Assembly: GCA_036346225.1 (NCBI GenBank)
Contig: JARFIW010000885.1
Span: forward strand, 1,426,001 to 1,490,000
DNA: 64,000 bases
Origin: Platerodrilus igneus
Taxonomy: Eukaryota; Arthropoda; Insecta; Coleoptera; Lycidae
Reading direction: 5' to 3'
This document shows positions 24,241 to 36,326 of this stretch, piece by piece (within the stretch, counting starts at the first letter, position 1; each line of letters starts with the position of its first letter). The notes beneath the pieces were generated by a model. That model ran no database searches. It saw only the letters and a program-made list of their open reading frames with translations, and was not told the origin of the DNA. Both the position numbers and the translations under genes were made by a program.

Positions 24241-24589
24241 TAAATTTGTGGTATTAAATTAATTTGGCACAAGGCAACGTTGATCATAAAAATTTGGCAT
24301 ATACAAAACTAGATTCAAAAAGTAGTACTAAATCAAAAGAGAGTGCAGTTTGGTTGGGCATTGCACATCTACTTACCACTGAACCCACGGTAAGTAGGTG
24401 GACACCCTGAGAATAAAGAGTTCAAATAGTCGAGGCATTTTAATAACAATTTTGATTAAATAACCAACCAAACGTTGCAAAAGTACGGGGCGTGCAATAG
24501 GTGTTTGCACATTATACAAAAAAGCATTGAAATTTATAAGAAGGGGCGCGCGACGACAAAAATAAAGTAATAAAAGAAGGGGGTGGAGT

Positions 24590-24594
<5 letters not shown>

Positions 24595-24637
<43 letters not shown>

Positions 24638-24640
24638 CTA
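24595..24640. repeat. (TA)n microsatellite
   Basis: About 40 bp of TA ending attgctatgaact. The reverse complement (catagcaa-TATATA) matches the cacagcaa-(TA)n junction seen at 26465, 28685, 29882 and 32100. Confidence 0.9.
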
Positions 24641-25590
24641 TGAACTTTAGCGGAATTATTACGCCCCTACTTTGGGCTGCATTATTTATTTTCTACGTAC
24701 TCTAAATTATTGGACCACCATTTTAATATTCACGATTAAGTGTAATTATCTCCTCCTCCAGCTGTTTTCTTAATATTGCTATCAACTGGACTTTATCTTT
24801 ATACAACTCTATCTACCAATGGCAAAATTCGATACGTTACCGCCTTGCGGGTTATCTCTTTCCTATTCAACTTGTGGCTCCGCCTTTGTACTATTTAAAT
24901 CTTATGACCTTGGCTAGCATTTATTTGCAATTATAAAATTCAGTAAATTTAGATTTTATATAATGAAACCAATATGTTATGTACAGCTTTTGAAATTATT
25001 TGTAATACATTTCTTATAAATTTCATTTATTAACAACCATCTAGTATGTAATCAAAAACCCAAAGTCACCAAAGAAAATTTATTATCTTTACCAACAAAG
25101 TGTAGAATATTCTAAACCTGTTTTCATATTACTCATTCAATACGTATGTAACCTCTTTTGTTGACTTCTTCACAAGCATATCATATTTGGCAAATTCAAT
25201 ATTAAAATAAAATAAAAATTCATATAGAAAAACAAATGTCTTATAACTAAAAATCTGACCTGGTTTTATCTTTTTCACATCGACGCTTCCAATAAAAATG
25301 ATCTTCCCCAATTCTGGATTCCATTCAAATTATTACACTATGGACCACCACCATTAAATTATATACCCCAATTTATTTCAATTCTTCAAACTTAGACTTT
25401 CATCATTCTTGCCCCAGACTTAAAATTGTAGTTTGTTTCACCCCTGTACTTCAAGATTGTATTACTCTTCTTTTCTCCTTGACATTTAAATTGTATTACT
25501 GTATTTTTTTTCTTAACATCAGAATCCTAGTCTATTTCCCTCAGACCTCGAAACCCTATTATTTTTATGTCTTAGTTTACAATAAATTCA
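24641..25590. other. AT-rich stretch beside the (TA)n tract, weak LTR-leader resemblance
   Basis: The first bases, reversed, contain gcagcccaaagtaggggcg, resembling the GACGCCCAA..GGGGC motif of the LTR-like blocks. Otherwise no gene or repeat that I recognise. Confidence 0.3.
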
Positions 25591-26472
25591 TTAAAAACGT
25601 ACTTACGTTTAAACGGCAATTGTAATCTTCATATTCGCACTCATTTTATTTTTCACTTTTATACTTATTACGTATTACTTTGTTTAATGGCAATGCACTT
25701 CGGCCTTCATTGAGTTCAAAACTGACTTTCTTATCAAGGTGCTTGCTAATATAATCTCGAATTCCCACTCCATCCGTGGGTTTGGTCTAGAACCCGTCGC
25801 TTGTCTCTGACCAATCAAATAATTTTATTTCGAGCAGTTTCTGATGTAATGCTCCACGTTTTCCCATAATCACAACCTGCCCGCAGCTGTCTTTCATTGT
25901 CAACATGCTGTATTTTGATAGATTACTTGCTTTTCTATAAACAACTGATGCAACCCGACTTTAAATTTTCATGTTTACATGCGATACACGCAATTTTTAA
26001 TCATTTCTCTTATCAAAATGGTTAGATTTTTGTACGCATTTATATTAACTACCTGAAACTCTATTTCTATATCCGTATTAATTTAATCGTCTGGAACTCT
26101 TCTTCTTAATGCGTGTCTAATTACACTTTATCATTTATTTCTCAATATACGCGTGCTTCCACTGAAAAATATCTTTATTTGTTTTACCTAAATTAACTAA
26201 ACTTTATCTACAGGGTATTTAATATTTACTATCTACTTAATACATGTATTTCTCATTCCTACGCCAACTATGCGTCTTCCTATGTTTACCTGCGTCGCCC
26301 AAAACTATCTCTACTCTATATACAGGGTGTTGACTACTTACTATCTACAAACTATGTCTATTTCTTAATTATTTCCTTAAATAAGTGTAGTTTTCTGCTG
26401 ATTATTCTAATTACTCATTCCCGAACGACCTTTACTATAACGTGCACCCTTAAGCAACCCCTTATCACAGCA

Positions 26473-26503
<31 letters not shown>

Positions 26504-28692
26504 AAAATATATATATATTGAATTAGTAACAATGAAATATATATATATATATATATTACTCATATTTAGACCAGGGTAGAAAATTAAATAATCACATCAA
26601 ATAATTTTAAACACCGTGTATAAGGAATTTCATTAAATAATACGCGTTATTAAAACCATGAAGCATAAATAAACTCGGTTGTTTCAGTAAAAATAAGAAA
26701 TTTAAATTATTTATAAGACGCTTTATATCAAAAGAAGCAGTATTGAAAAGCTCTGCGTGTAATGTAATTATTCCTAAACAAAGAGAAATTACGTGCAAAA
26801 TTTATCTTAATTAACTCTATTTAAGTAACCGGTAGTAAAACAAAGTGTACCTATAATAATTAATATTTAAGTTGTATTCGCTAAAATGAAAAGGATAGAA
26901 ATCAATTTTAATTGGAGTTAATTAAACCGTTAATAACATATAATACCTATAGAAACTTGTAAAAACCCAAGATTAAAATACCATGGAATAAAGCTCTGAG
27001 AATTAATATTATATTGTGAACACCTGCGTAGTTTAAATAACACATTCGGCGTAAATTTTGCAGATAATTAATAGTTACAAAGAATCTTGGAGAAACCGGG
27101 GCTTAGTATTCACGAGAATGTGCGATACGGGTTTATTAAACCCAGATAACAGTCCGCGTGGACTGAAATAATCGATAATGAAGAGTGTCAAGTTGCACCA
27201 ATACGAACAGGTTAGAAAAGGAAAGAGAAAATGCGTCAAGCTAAGACACATATAGTAAAAGGCGTGATTTAAACAACGTCACGGGGGTCACAATTGGTTA
27301 AAAATAGGATGCAAATATCAGAGGTAGAACAACAATTTCTGTACAAAATCAATTAGTTTTTCTCGGACATGCTTGCGTGCCGTGTGGAAATTTTCTGAGA
27401 TTTGAATGGGGCGAGTGAAAATTCGTAAAAATCGACGCGTGAGCGACAGACTGGGAACATGGCATGAGAAATTCTTTAGAATTACCCGTTTTGGGGAACA
27501 GACCGATAGACAGGCTTTTTGCTATATATACCGAGAGGAATATAAACGAAGTCTCTTAGACTTTTGACGATTCGATGCGTTAAAAGCTCGTACATACGCG
27601 ACTTGATTGAAGATATTAAACCGTGCATTTTAGTTTGATTAAATAATTTAAAGTTTGCTAGTATAATTTAGTGATTCAACATAGCTTGTTATTTACGTGC
27701 TAAACATGAATGTACTTCAGTGCACTTAGATACAAGGTAATAAAATTTAGTTTCACTGTACCAATTAGCAAAATTTACAACGACGAATGTATACACAAAA
27801 GTAGGCAGTTTTGGTGTATATTGGTGACAGAAGCTCAGAAGCATGAATTTCTTTGCTATTTTGGGGTGTTAATAATTAAATGGTTCAAATACGTGTCTGG
27901 ATCCATGAAACAAGGGTCAGATAAACACAGATGAGTTCCGGAAAGGCCCAGAAACGACTTTGAATGGATGGTGATGGAGAAAATTTAAAAGCGTAGAGAA
28001 TCAGAAGCCGTAAATATAGTCCTGTTGAATGGTGTGATTAACAAAAGAAACGATACTTTGAAGCTACGAGGACAGTAACCTTCAGGTAAATTATACTATT
28101 TTGTTTGACATTTTGTGTGTATTGAATGACTTTATAATTGATTTACTTTAAATGGACATTAGTGAAATTGTTCTAACCATAAAAGTTTAATTTTAAGATG
28201 AAATTTGCTTGTTTAAGTAAAAGGGTATTTTGTTTTGATGTTCGGGAATATGATGAAAATTTGGGTATGTCTTTGAGCTCAATTAGACGAACCTGGTTAA
28301 TTAACGTAAAGGGTGGTAGATGCTCCTTTATACTCAGACTCCGGTCTGCTTATATTGTTATATTAATTAGTAGGCATCCAACAAGGACTTTAATTCTGGA
28401 TGCACATTAAAATGATAATAAAATTAATCTTGAAATTCTTTTAAAACTGAATTTTATGCTGAAATTTAATTTGAAAATTTAATGTATTCTGAATATTGAT
28501 GTAAATAGAGTTAACGTTGATGTTTGTGGTAGGAATGTGTTGTTTAATTTTATGAATGAGGAGGTTTATAAAATTAGGTGAGCAGCCGAGGCGAAAACAG
28601 GATCACAGCAGTTTATGACGCCCAATCGGTGGGACTAGAATTTTTTTGTTGAAAGGACCCAGTTCCCGCATTCACAGGAGTATATCACAGCA

Positions 28693-28750
<58 letters not shown>

Positions 28751-29007
28751 AAAAATATATATATTTGAAAAAAATATATAGGTATTACAAAATATTTTAC
28801 ATATATATTAGAAAAATATATATATATATATATATATCAGTATTTATTATATACACAAACGGCGCCTCATAGAGAAACGCTTTAATTCAAATTATTAGAC
28901 GCAGAATTTGGCGGGAATTTCAAATACTGTAATTTATTTGAAATTTCAAATACAACTCAAGATCAAATCACCATGCAATGCAAAATTTTAGTTTCCTTTT
29001 ATATTAA
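25591..29007 (+). repeat. Tandem duplication, unit 1 (3.4 kb)
   Basis: Begins aaaacgtacttacgtttaaa and ends ttttatattaatt, where unit 2 begins with the same aaaacgtacttacg. The two units are nearly identical, differing mainly by single-base indels in homopolymers. Each contains a pair of short related segments (tctacagggtatttaatatt and tatacagggtgttgactact), the (TA)n tract at 26470, the LTR-like block 27018-28692, and the inverted (TA)n module. The 74-residue open frame at 27710 (repeated at 31125) has no recognisable domain. Confidence 0.85.
27018..28692 (+). repeat. LTR-like block, direct copy 1
   Basis: Contains TATATATA at 27523-27530, a region reading outward with a possible donor CTTCAG|GTAAAT (about 28084), and at 28616 TGACGCCCAATCGGTGGGAC, the primer-binding-site-like motif, followed by a leader and tatcacagcaa-(TA)n. 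It is about 80% similar, inverted, to 19239-20958. See that entry for alternatives. Confidence 0.45.
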
Positions 29008-29885
29008 TTAAAACGTACTTACGTTTAAACGGCAATTGTAATCTTCATATTCGCACTCATTTTATTTTTCACTTTTATACTTATTACGTATTACTTTGTT
29101 TAATGGCAATGCACTTCGGCCTTCATTGAGTTCAAAACTGACTTTCTTATCAAGGTGCTTGCTAATATAATCTCGAATTCCACTCCATCCGTGGGTTTGG
29201 TCTAGAACTCGTCGCTTGTCTCTGACCAATCAAATAATTTTATTTCGAGCAGTTTCTGATGTAATGCTCCACGTTTTCCCATAATCACAACCTGCCCGCA
29301 GCTGTCTTTCATTGTCAACATGCTGTATTTTGATAGATTACTTGCTTTTCTATAAACAACTGATGCAACCCGACTTTAAATTTTCATGTTTACATGCGAT
29401 TCACGCAATTTTTAATCATTTCTCTTATCAAAATGGTTAGATTTTTGTACGCATTTATATTAACTACCTGAAACTCTATTTCTATATCCGTATTAATTTA
29501 ATCGTCTGGAACTCTTCTTCTTAATGCGTGTCTAATTACACTTTATCATTTATTTCTCAATATACGCGTGCTTCCACTGAAAAATATCGTTATATGTTTT
29601 ACCTAAATTAACTAAACTTTATCTACAGGGTATTTAATATTTACTATCTACTTAATACATGTATTTCTCATTCCTACGCCAACTATGCGTCTTCCTATGT
29701 TTACCTGCGTCGCCCAAAACTATCTCTACTCTATATACAGGGTGTTGACTACTTACTATCTACAAACTATGTCTATTTCTTAATTATTTCCTTAAATAAG
29801 TGTAGTTTTCTGCTGATTATTCTAATTACTCATTCCCGAACGACCTTTACTATAACGTGCACCCTTAAGCAACCCCTTATCACAG

Positions 29886-29920
<35 letters not shown>

Positions 29921-32430
29921 AAAAATATATATATATTGAATTAAGTAACAATGAAATATATATATATATATATATTACTCATATTTAGACCAGGGTAGAA
30001 AATTAAATAATCACATCAAATAATTTTAAACACCGTGTATAAGGAATTTCATTAAATAATACGCGTTATTAAAACCATGAAGCATAAATAAACTCGGTTG
30101 TTTCAGTAAAATAAGAAATTTAAATTATTTATAAGACGCTTTATATCAAAAGAAGCAGTATTGAAAAGCTCTGCGTGTAATGTAATTATTCCTAAACAAA
30201 GAGAAATTACGTGCAAAATTTATCTTAATTAACTCTATTTAAGTAACCGGTAGTAAAACAAAGTGTACCTATAATAATTAATATTTAAGTTGTATTCGCT
30301 AAAATTGAAAAGGATAGAAATCAATTTTAATTGGAGTTAATTAAACCGTTAATAACATATAATACCTATAGAAACTTGTAAAAACCCAAGATTAAAATAC
30401 CATGGAATAAAGCTCTGAGAATTAATATTATATTGTGAACACCTGCGTAGTTTAAATAACACATTTGGCGTAAATTTTGCAGATAATTAATAGTTACAAA
30501 GAATCTTGGAGAAACCGGGGCTTAGTATTCACGAGAATGTGCGATACGGGTTTATTAAACCCAGATAACAGTCCGCGTGGACTGAAATAATCGATAATGA
30601 AGAGTGTCAGTTGCACCAATACGAACAGGTTAGAAAAGGAAAGAGAAAATGCGTCAAGCTAAGACACATATAGTAAAAGGCGTGATTTAAACAACGTCAC
30701 GGGGTCACAATTGGTTAAAATAGGATGCAAATATCAGAGGTAGAACAACAATTTCTGTACAAAATCAATTAGTTTTTCTCGGACATGCTTGCGTGCCGTG
30801 TGGAAATTTTCTGAGATTTGAATGGGGCGAGTGAAAATTGTAAAAATCGACGCGTGAGCGGCAGACTGGGAACATGGCATGAGAAATTCTTTAGAATTAC
30901 CCGTTTTGGGGAACAGACCGATAGACAGGCTTTTTGCTATATATACCGAGAGGAATATAAACGAAGTCTCTTAGACTTTTGACGATTCGATGCGTTAAAA
31001 GCTCGTACATACGCGACTTGATTGAAGATATTAAACCGTGCATTTTAGTTTGATTAAATAATTTAAAGTTTGCTAGTATAATTTAGTGATTCAACATAGC
31101 TTGTTATTTACGTGCTAAACATGAATGTACTTCAGTGCACTTAGATACAAGGTAATAAAATTTAGTTTCACTGTACCAATTAGCAAAATTTACAACGACG
31201 AATGTATACACAAAAGTAGGCAGTTTTGGTGTATATTGGTGACAGAAGCTCAGAAGCATGAATTTCTTTGCTATTTTGGGGTGTTAATAATTAAATGGTT
31301 CAAATACGTGTCTGGATCCATGAAACAAGGGTCAGATAAACACAGATGAGTTCCGGAAAGGCCCAGAAACGACTTTGAATGGATGGTGATGGAGAAAATT
31401 TAAAAGCGTAGAGAATCAGAAGCCGTAAATATAGTCCTGTTGAATGGTGTGATTAACAAAAGAAACGATACTTTGAAGCTACGAGGACAGTAACCTTCAG
31501 GTAAATTATACTATTTTGTTTGACATTTTGTGTGTATTGAATGACTTTATAATTGATTTACTTTAAATGGACATTAGTGAAATTGTTCTAACCATAAAAG
31601 TTTAATTTTAAGATGAAATTTGCTTGTTTAAGTAAAAAGGGTATTTTGTTTTGATGTTCGGGAATATGATGAAAATTTGGGTATGTCTTTGAGCTCAATT
31701 AGACGAACCTGGTTAATTAACGTAAAGGTGGTAGATGCTCCTTTATACTCAGACTCCGGTCTGCTTATATTGTTATATTAATTAGTAGGCATCCAACAAG
31801 GACTTTAATTCTGGATGCACATTAAAATGATAATAAAATTAATCTTGAAATTCTTTTAAAACTGAATTTTATGCTGAAATTTAATTTGAAAATTTAATGT
31901 ATTCTGAATATTGATGTAAATAGAGTTAACGTTGATGTTTGTGGTAGGAATGTGTTGTTTAATTTTATGAATGAGGAGGTTTATAAAATTAGGTGAGCAG
32001 CCGAGGCGAAAACAGGATCACAGCAGTTTATGACGCCCAATCGGTGGGACTAGAATTTTTTGTTGAAAGGACCCAGTTCCCGCATTCACAGGAGTATATC
32101 ACAGCAATATATATATGATATATTTATATATATATATATATATACTATATATATATATTTTCAAAATATATATATTTGCAAAAAATATATAGGTATTACA
32201 AAATATTTTACATATATATTAGAAAAAATATATATATATATATATATATCAGTATTTATTATATACACAAACGGCGCCTCATAGAGAAACGCTTTAATTC
32301 AAATTATTAGACGCAGAATTTGGCGGGAATTTCAAATACTGTAATTTATTTGAAATTTCAAATACAACTCAAGATCAAATCACCATGCAATGCAAAATTT
32401 TAGTTTCCCTTTTATATTAATTATTAAAAT
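29008..32430 (+). repeat. Tandem duplication, unit 2 (3.4 kb)
   Basis: Near-identical to unit 1, and at its right end it continues into element E2 (gcgcctcatagagaaacgct near 32273, then the E1-like body). Unit 1 instead stops abruptly inside the E2-like sequence at 29007, so the duplication took in the left edge of E2. Confidence 0.85.
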
Positions 32431-33828
32431 TTTACATATGGTAATTTGGTCTCGAGTTGTATCTAACGTTTCAACAATTTATTGTTTTCAACTTTACTGT
32501 CATTTTTAACACTACAAATGATAAACTCTTGAACAACTCTTGAACAAACTTAATAAAAAATAATTCTGCGTGGTCTTCATTGTATATTTTAATGCAAAAC
32601 TATTTTTTAAAAGACACAATTTGCAAAATATAGCGAATGATATAATATATTTCTACATTTTATAATATAGATTACATGCTTAAAAACAGTTGGTCACTCC
32701 CTTATGTTTCTTAATGTATTTTAGCTTTAGCGTCTTAGATAACTAATAAAAGAGCACGGTTTCTACACAGAAATGAATCAATGTATAAATCACAAATTCT
32801 GGAATTTTTTTAATTTACGTGCTAGCGCTGTGGAATTTTTCTTTGCATGTTGATGTAAACGATTGCGTCGAGTACAGAACCAAGGGATACCAATACGACC
32901 GACAGATTTTGTTATTGCAGATATAATAAAGGATTTATGAAGTGTTGGCTACAAATAAAAGAAGTGTGTAATGAGTCCCCGTTATAGTGTATGCCTACTG
33001 CTTCCAGTCACAATTTGGATCTACAAAAGAATTCAACTATTTATATATAGCAATTTAAATAGAAAAACACTCACCTTTCGAGATTTTGAGGGAAATTATG
33101 CATCCGCTCGACTTCCGTGTCAGCATTTCCACACATCGAACAGAAAACCATTATATAAAATTAAGCTGTAAAGACAAATACATATTTTAAATATAGCATA
33201 TTTGACAACTTCATATTTAAAAACAAGCAATAGTTAAAATGAATAACTTTACATGGGTTAGATGTCTAACCGTTCACCAAAAATTCCAAATTTAGTAAAG
33301 GGTTACAAACTTTTTAATAGTGATGTAAAATCAATGATAATATATACTTACCAATTCAACTATAATGATAATACGTTGTTAGTTCATATACAATTCTAAA
33401 TGGTCAAAAATATAACAACGTGCAGTTAAATTTAAACGCACTTTTCTAGCAAAAATATTAAGGCGCTGTTATTTAGTTCAATACAACAAACTACACTAAA
33501 GAATAACATATACATAAACGAAAAAATTAACATAAACATTAAATATAAACACAAAAACGTAATAAACAGCAGGAACCTTTTTGTTTATAAGCTGCTTCAA
33601 CTTTCTAAACACCGATAGTTGTCACCTGACATTTGCGTGCCGGAAATTATCTAGAAATCTGTAAAATTTATGATTGTGTTTTGCGCCCTCTCCGTACACT
33701 TTACGTATTGATGGATAAAGATAGTATCATCCTTCAATTTATATAATGAAGTGAGATAGATTTTTATAGCGGCCGAATAAATTTTCCTATTAAGTTAACA
33801 CGCTGAAAGTTACTCTACGATAGACATA
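32270..33828. mobile_element. Element E2: MULE-like paralogue of E1 without element T
   Basis: Body collinear with E1 (3760-5100 joined to 13476-13693). At about 33590-33605, where E1 carries T, E2 reads ataagctgcttcaactttct with no insertion. The right end aagttaacacgctgaaagtt at 33800-33819 matches E1. The left terminus is replaced by the (TA)n module. No transposase. Confidence 0.7.
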
Positions 33829-33844
33829 TTGAACAGCTCTGGAA

Positions 33845-34734
33845 ACATTACACATAGATAAAACTACACATTAGATGGGTAACATTTATGGCCGCGATTT
33901 TAGCACTGATTTAGTTCATACTACGCCCGCGAGATGGTACGTGTAATTTGTAATGCAGAAAACTGTCGGACGTTAGATGACATTTCTAAGATAAAACTTT
34001 TGTCAATGGTGACATTTGTGGGTATTGTTTAATTATTGTTTTTTATTAAACATTCATTCGGAATATTTAGTGTTTTTATTTGCAGATTAATTTATTGTGT
34101 TTCACGTTTATTGACTTAATTTTTGTATTTAAAAAAGATAACTTCAGTGCAGGTTAGATTAATCTATAGGAACAATGGTTTTCTTGTGCTGTGTGCATTT
34201 GTGTTGTAAAAAACTCTGAAACAAAAATGCACCGGTTTCCTACTGATGACATCGTAAGTTTTGTGAAATAATTAAATATAATTGTAAAATTACTATACAA
34301 CTTCTGTGTATTGTGCGATATTGTACTGAATAAAATTAAGTAAAAAGGACTTGAAATGTTGTTATAAAATTACAAGACACCCTTTCAAATTAAAATTTCA
34401 GTTTAACAGAACGAATTTGTAGCTTTTATTGTATATAATTTTACCCAAAATATTGAAGCCTGAGCATTATTCATGTTCATAGTTTCTTTTTCTTGAGAAA
34501 ATAGTATTTATCGAACGTTTTCATTTCTGAAAACGTCTGATAAATGATTTTTTCTTTGCACGTGGTTCTTTATTTCAAGAAAAAGGATATAATGGTAGAA
34601 GCTGCATAATTTAAATATTACCGCCATAATAGTTGTTTAGACTACGCCTGCTAGAGGTCGCGATGAACTTAAAAAAAGTTAGTATTAGGCCGTTGCCCAT
34701 CTATTGTGGGTGGGTGTTTATCTATGACATTACA
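33845..34734. mobile_element. P-like short transposon with THAP exon and 8-bp target duplication
   Basis: ACATTACA at 33845-33852 and 34727-34734 flanks 874 bp whose ends are inverted: CATAGATAAAAC on the left and CATAGATAAACACC on the right (reverse-complemented), with further similarity at agatgggtaac / agatgggcaac. Internally ACTACGCCCGCGAGATGG (left) and ACTACGCCTGCTAGAGG (right) form subterminal direct repeats. An 8-bp duplication, a terminus beginning CA and a THAP exon are typical of the P superfamily. There is no catalytic domain, so it is non-autonomous. It sits in the RT-fragment part of repeat F2. Confidence 0.7.
34175..34256 (+). pseudogene. THAP-domain first exon (family 2), frameshifted
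   Basis: After ATG at 34175 the frame shifts by one base and then reads AVCICVVKNSETKMHRFPTDDI, with the C-x(n)-C and HRFP-D motifs of a THAP finger, ending at the donor GTAAGT at about 34252. The remainder of the domain and any transposase are missing. It lies inside the P-like element. Confidence 0.6.
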
Positions 34735-36180
34735 CAAGCCTGTTTTACGCTTTCCACAATGTTAGTATTTCTCCCAGCCAGGCACGGGTATTTTAGTACT
34801 TTAAAAATACGCTTTTGGCGAGCGTTACAAAAATTTAAAATAGAAGAAATTTGTCTTGATGTAGCCTTAGGATAACAACTAACATATTAACTCTCCAAAA
34901 TATAATTTATATGGCTACAGATAAACAAAATAAAAGATATCTATTATATCATTTCAATAATTGACAGAAATAACAAATAGAAGGCAGTTCAGGAAATTTC
35001 TTGCTTTAAAAAGTAAACTTAAACTACACTTTTATTAAACCATGCTTATATACGTTCGATTTTTCTTTATTTAGTAAAATCATAGCACAGAGTAACTTTC
35101 AGAGTGTTAACTTCATAGGAAAATTTGTCCAAACAATAAAAATTCTATTGCCCCTTTTGTCATCATTTTATGAATCTCGCTTTCTCTGTCGGTGGGCTGT
35201 AAGGCATTGGTAAGAGGACGCTAAACGCCAGAATAAACATGACGGTACATATGACAAATCGACAGCCACACCCAATATTATCTGTCAGTTTTGTTTACAG
35301 ATTGAAGTTTGGTTTTTATATTGGAATTTTTGTTACTGGTGATCAGAGATCTCCTGGTTTAGGCGTTTTAATTTTAATAGTATTTTGTGATAGTTTTTTA
35401 TTAAGTTTATTATCAGTTTTACATTATACGAACTTCTAATAAACATAAACAGTGCTTTTTGTGGTTGTTTTTGGTTAAATGAACACCGCCTGTTTCTTCT
35501 TTTAGAATTATACTTTATTTACCTGTGTAAGTATTTATATTTTCTAATAGTTTTTACTATAGCTGAAGCTGTAATGAGATTATGCTCATTATGCAACTAA
35601 AGCCACGATTAACTAAGGTTATGGGTGGTATTTATTCTTAAGCTGAACTTTGTTGCAGTTAGTTGTCATTGTAAACATCATGGTTTACTGCCTAGTTTGT
35701 GGGAGTTCTTCTACTGAAGTTAAACGTATGTACAGTTTTCCTAGGAATCTTGAAAAGTAAATTGTTTTTGAATGCAAAATGAAATATTACTGATTTAATC
35801 GTAAATCACGATTGTGGTAAGAAGCAATTCGCCGCAATAGATTTATGTTCCAAACATTTTCGTAAATTTTTTTTATTTTGTACATTTAGAATGAAATTTT
35901 AATTAAAAAATTTAATTAACTGGTTTGTCATTTCTTACACCTAATATAAGGGATGCTAAAAGTAAGTATAAGGTGATTGAGAAGGTTAACATTTTAAATA
36001 GAGTTTAATACCAAATCTTCATTTTAAACCATAATTTTCACATTTAATAATTATAGTTTTACATAAAGATTTGATTTAAGTTCTATTTATATTGCAATTG
36101 TACTACTTTCAAATTTAAAAAATCCCACCTATTCAGGAAATTGAATTTAAACGTTTCCCGCCATTCTCCCTACTTGCACA
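34735..36180. repeat. Repeat F, copy 2
   Basis: The most continuous F copy: matches 3060-3629 plus 13694-14815. It provides the empty site for E1 at about 35291-35303. It ends at 36180, where MULE-like palindromic ends and the piggyBac nest begin. Confidence 0.75.
35682..35875 (+). pseudogene. THAP-domain N-terminal exons (family 1, copy b)
   Basis: Begins MVYCLVCGSSSTEVKRMYSF; the donor is mutated (AAGTAAAT). The second exon shows SRLW followed by a stop, then LCSKHFR in a shifted frame. It keeps the CSKHF His that copy a has lost. Confidence 0.6.
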
Positions 36181-36263
36181 GCGTCGCGCGGCAGTAATGA
36201 CATGGCTGCAATGATAGATTAGGTTACTGTTAGAAATGTTATTATTAAAGAACACAAATCAAC

Positions 36264-36326
36264 TTAACACGCATATCAGAACAGTTGTTCTAAAACTATT
36301 GCAAACTGTTCTGATATGCGTGTTAA
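36264..36326. repeat. 63-bp TTAA-bounded perfect palindrome
   Basis: The arm TTAACACGCATATCAGAACA plus GT (22 bp) is repeated perfectly inverted around a 19-base loop. TTAA stands at both ends, and the right TTAA is shared with the left end of piggyBac. It could be a minimal piggyBac-mobilised foldback or a rearranged end. Confidence 0.85.

Noticed and set aside
27710..31349. Identical 74-residue frames at 27710 and 31125
   Set aside because: Identity is due to the 3.4 kb tandem duplication; no domain, and the inverted homologue at about 20.2 kb does not preserve it.
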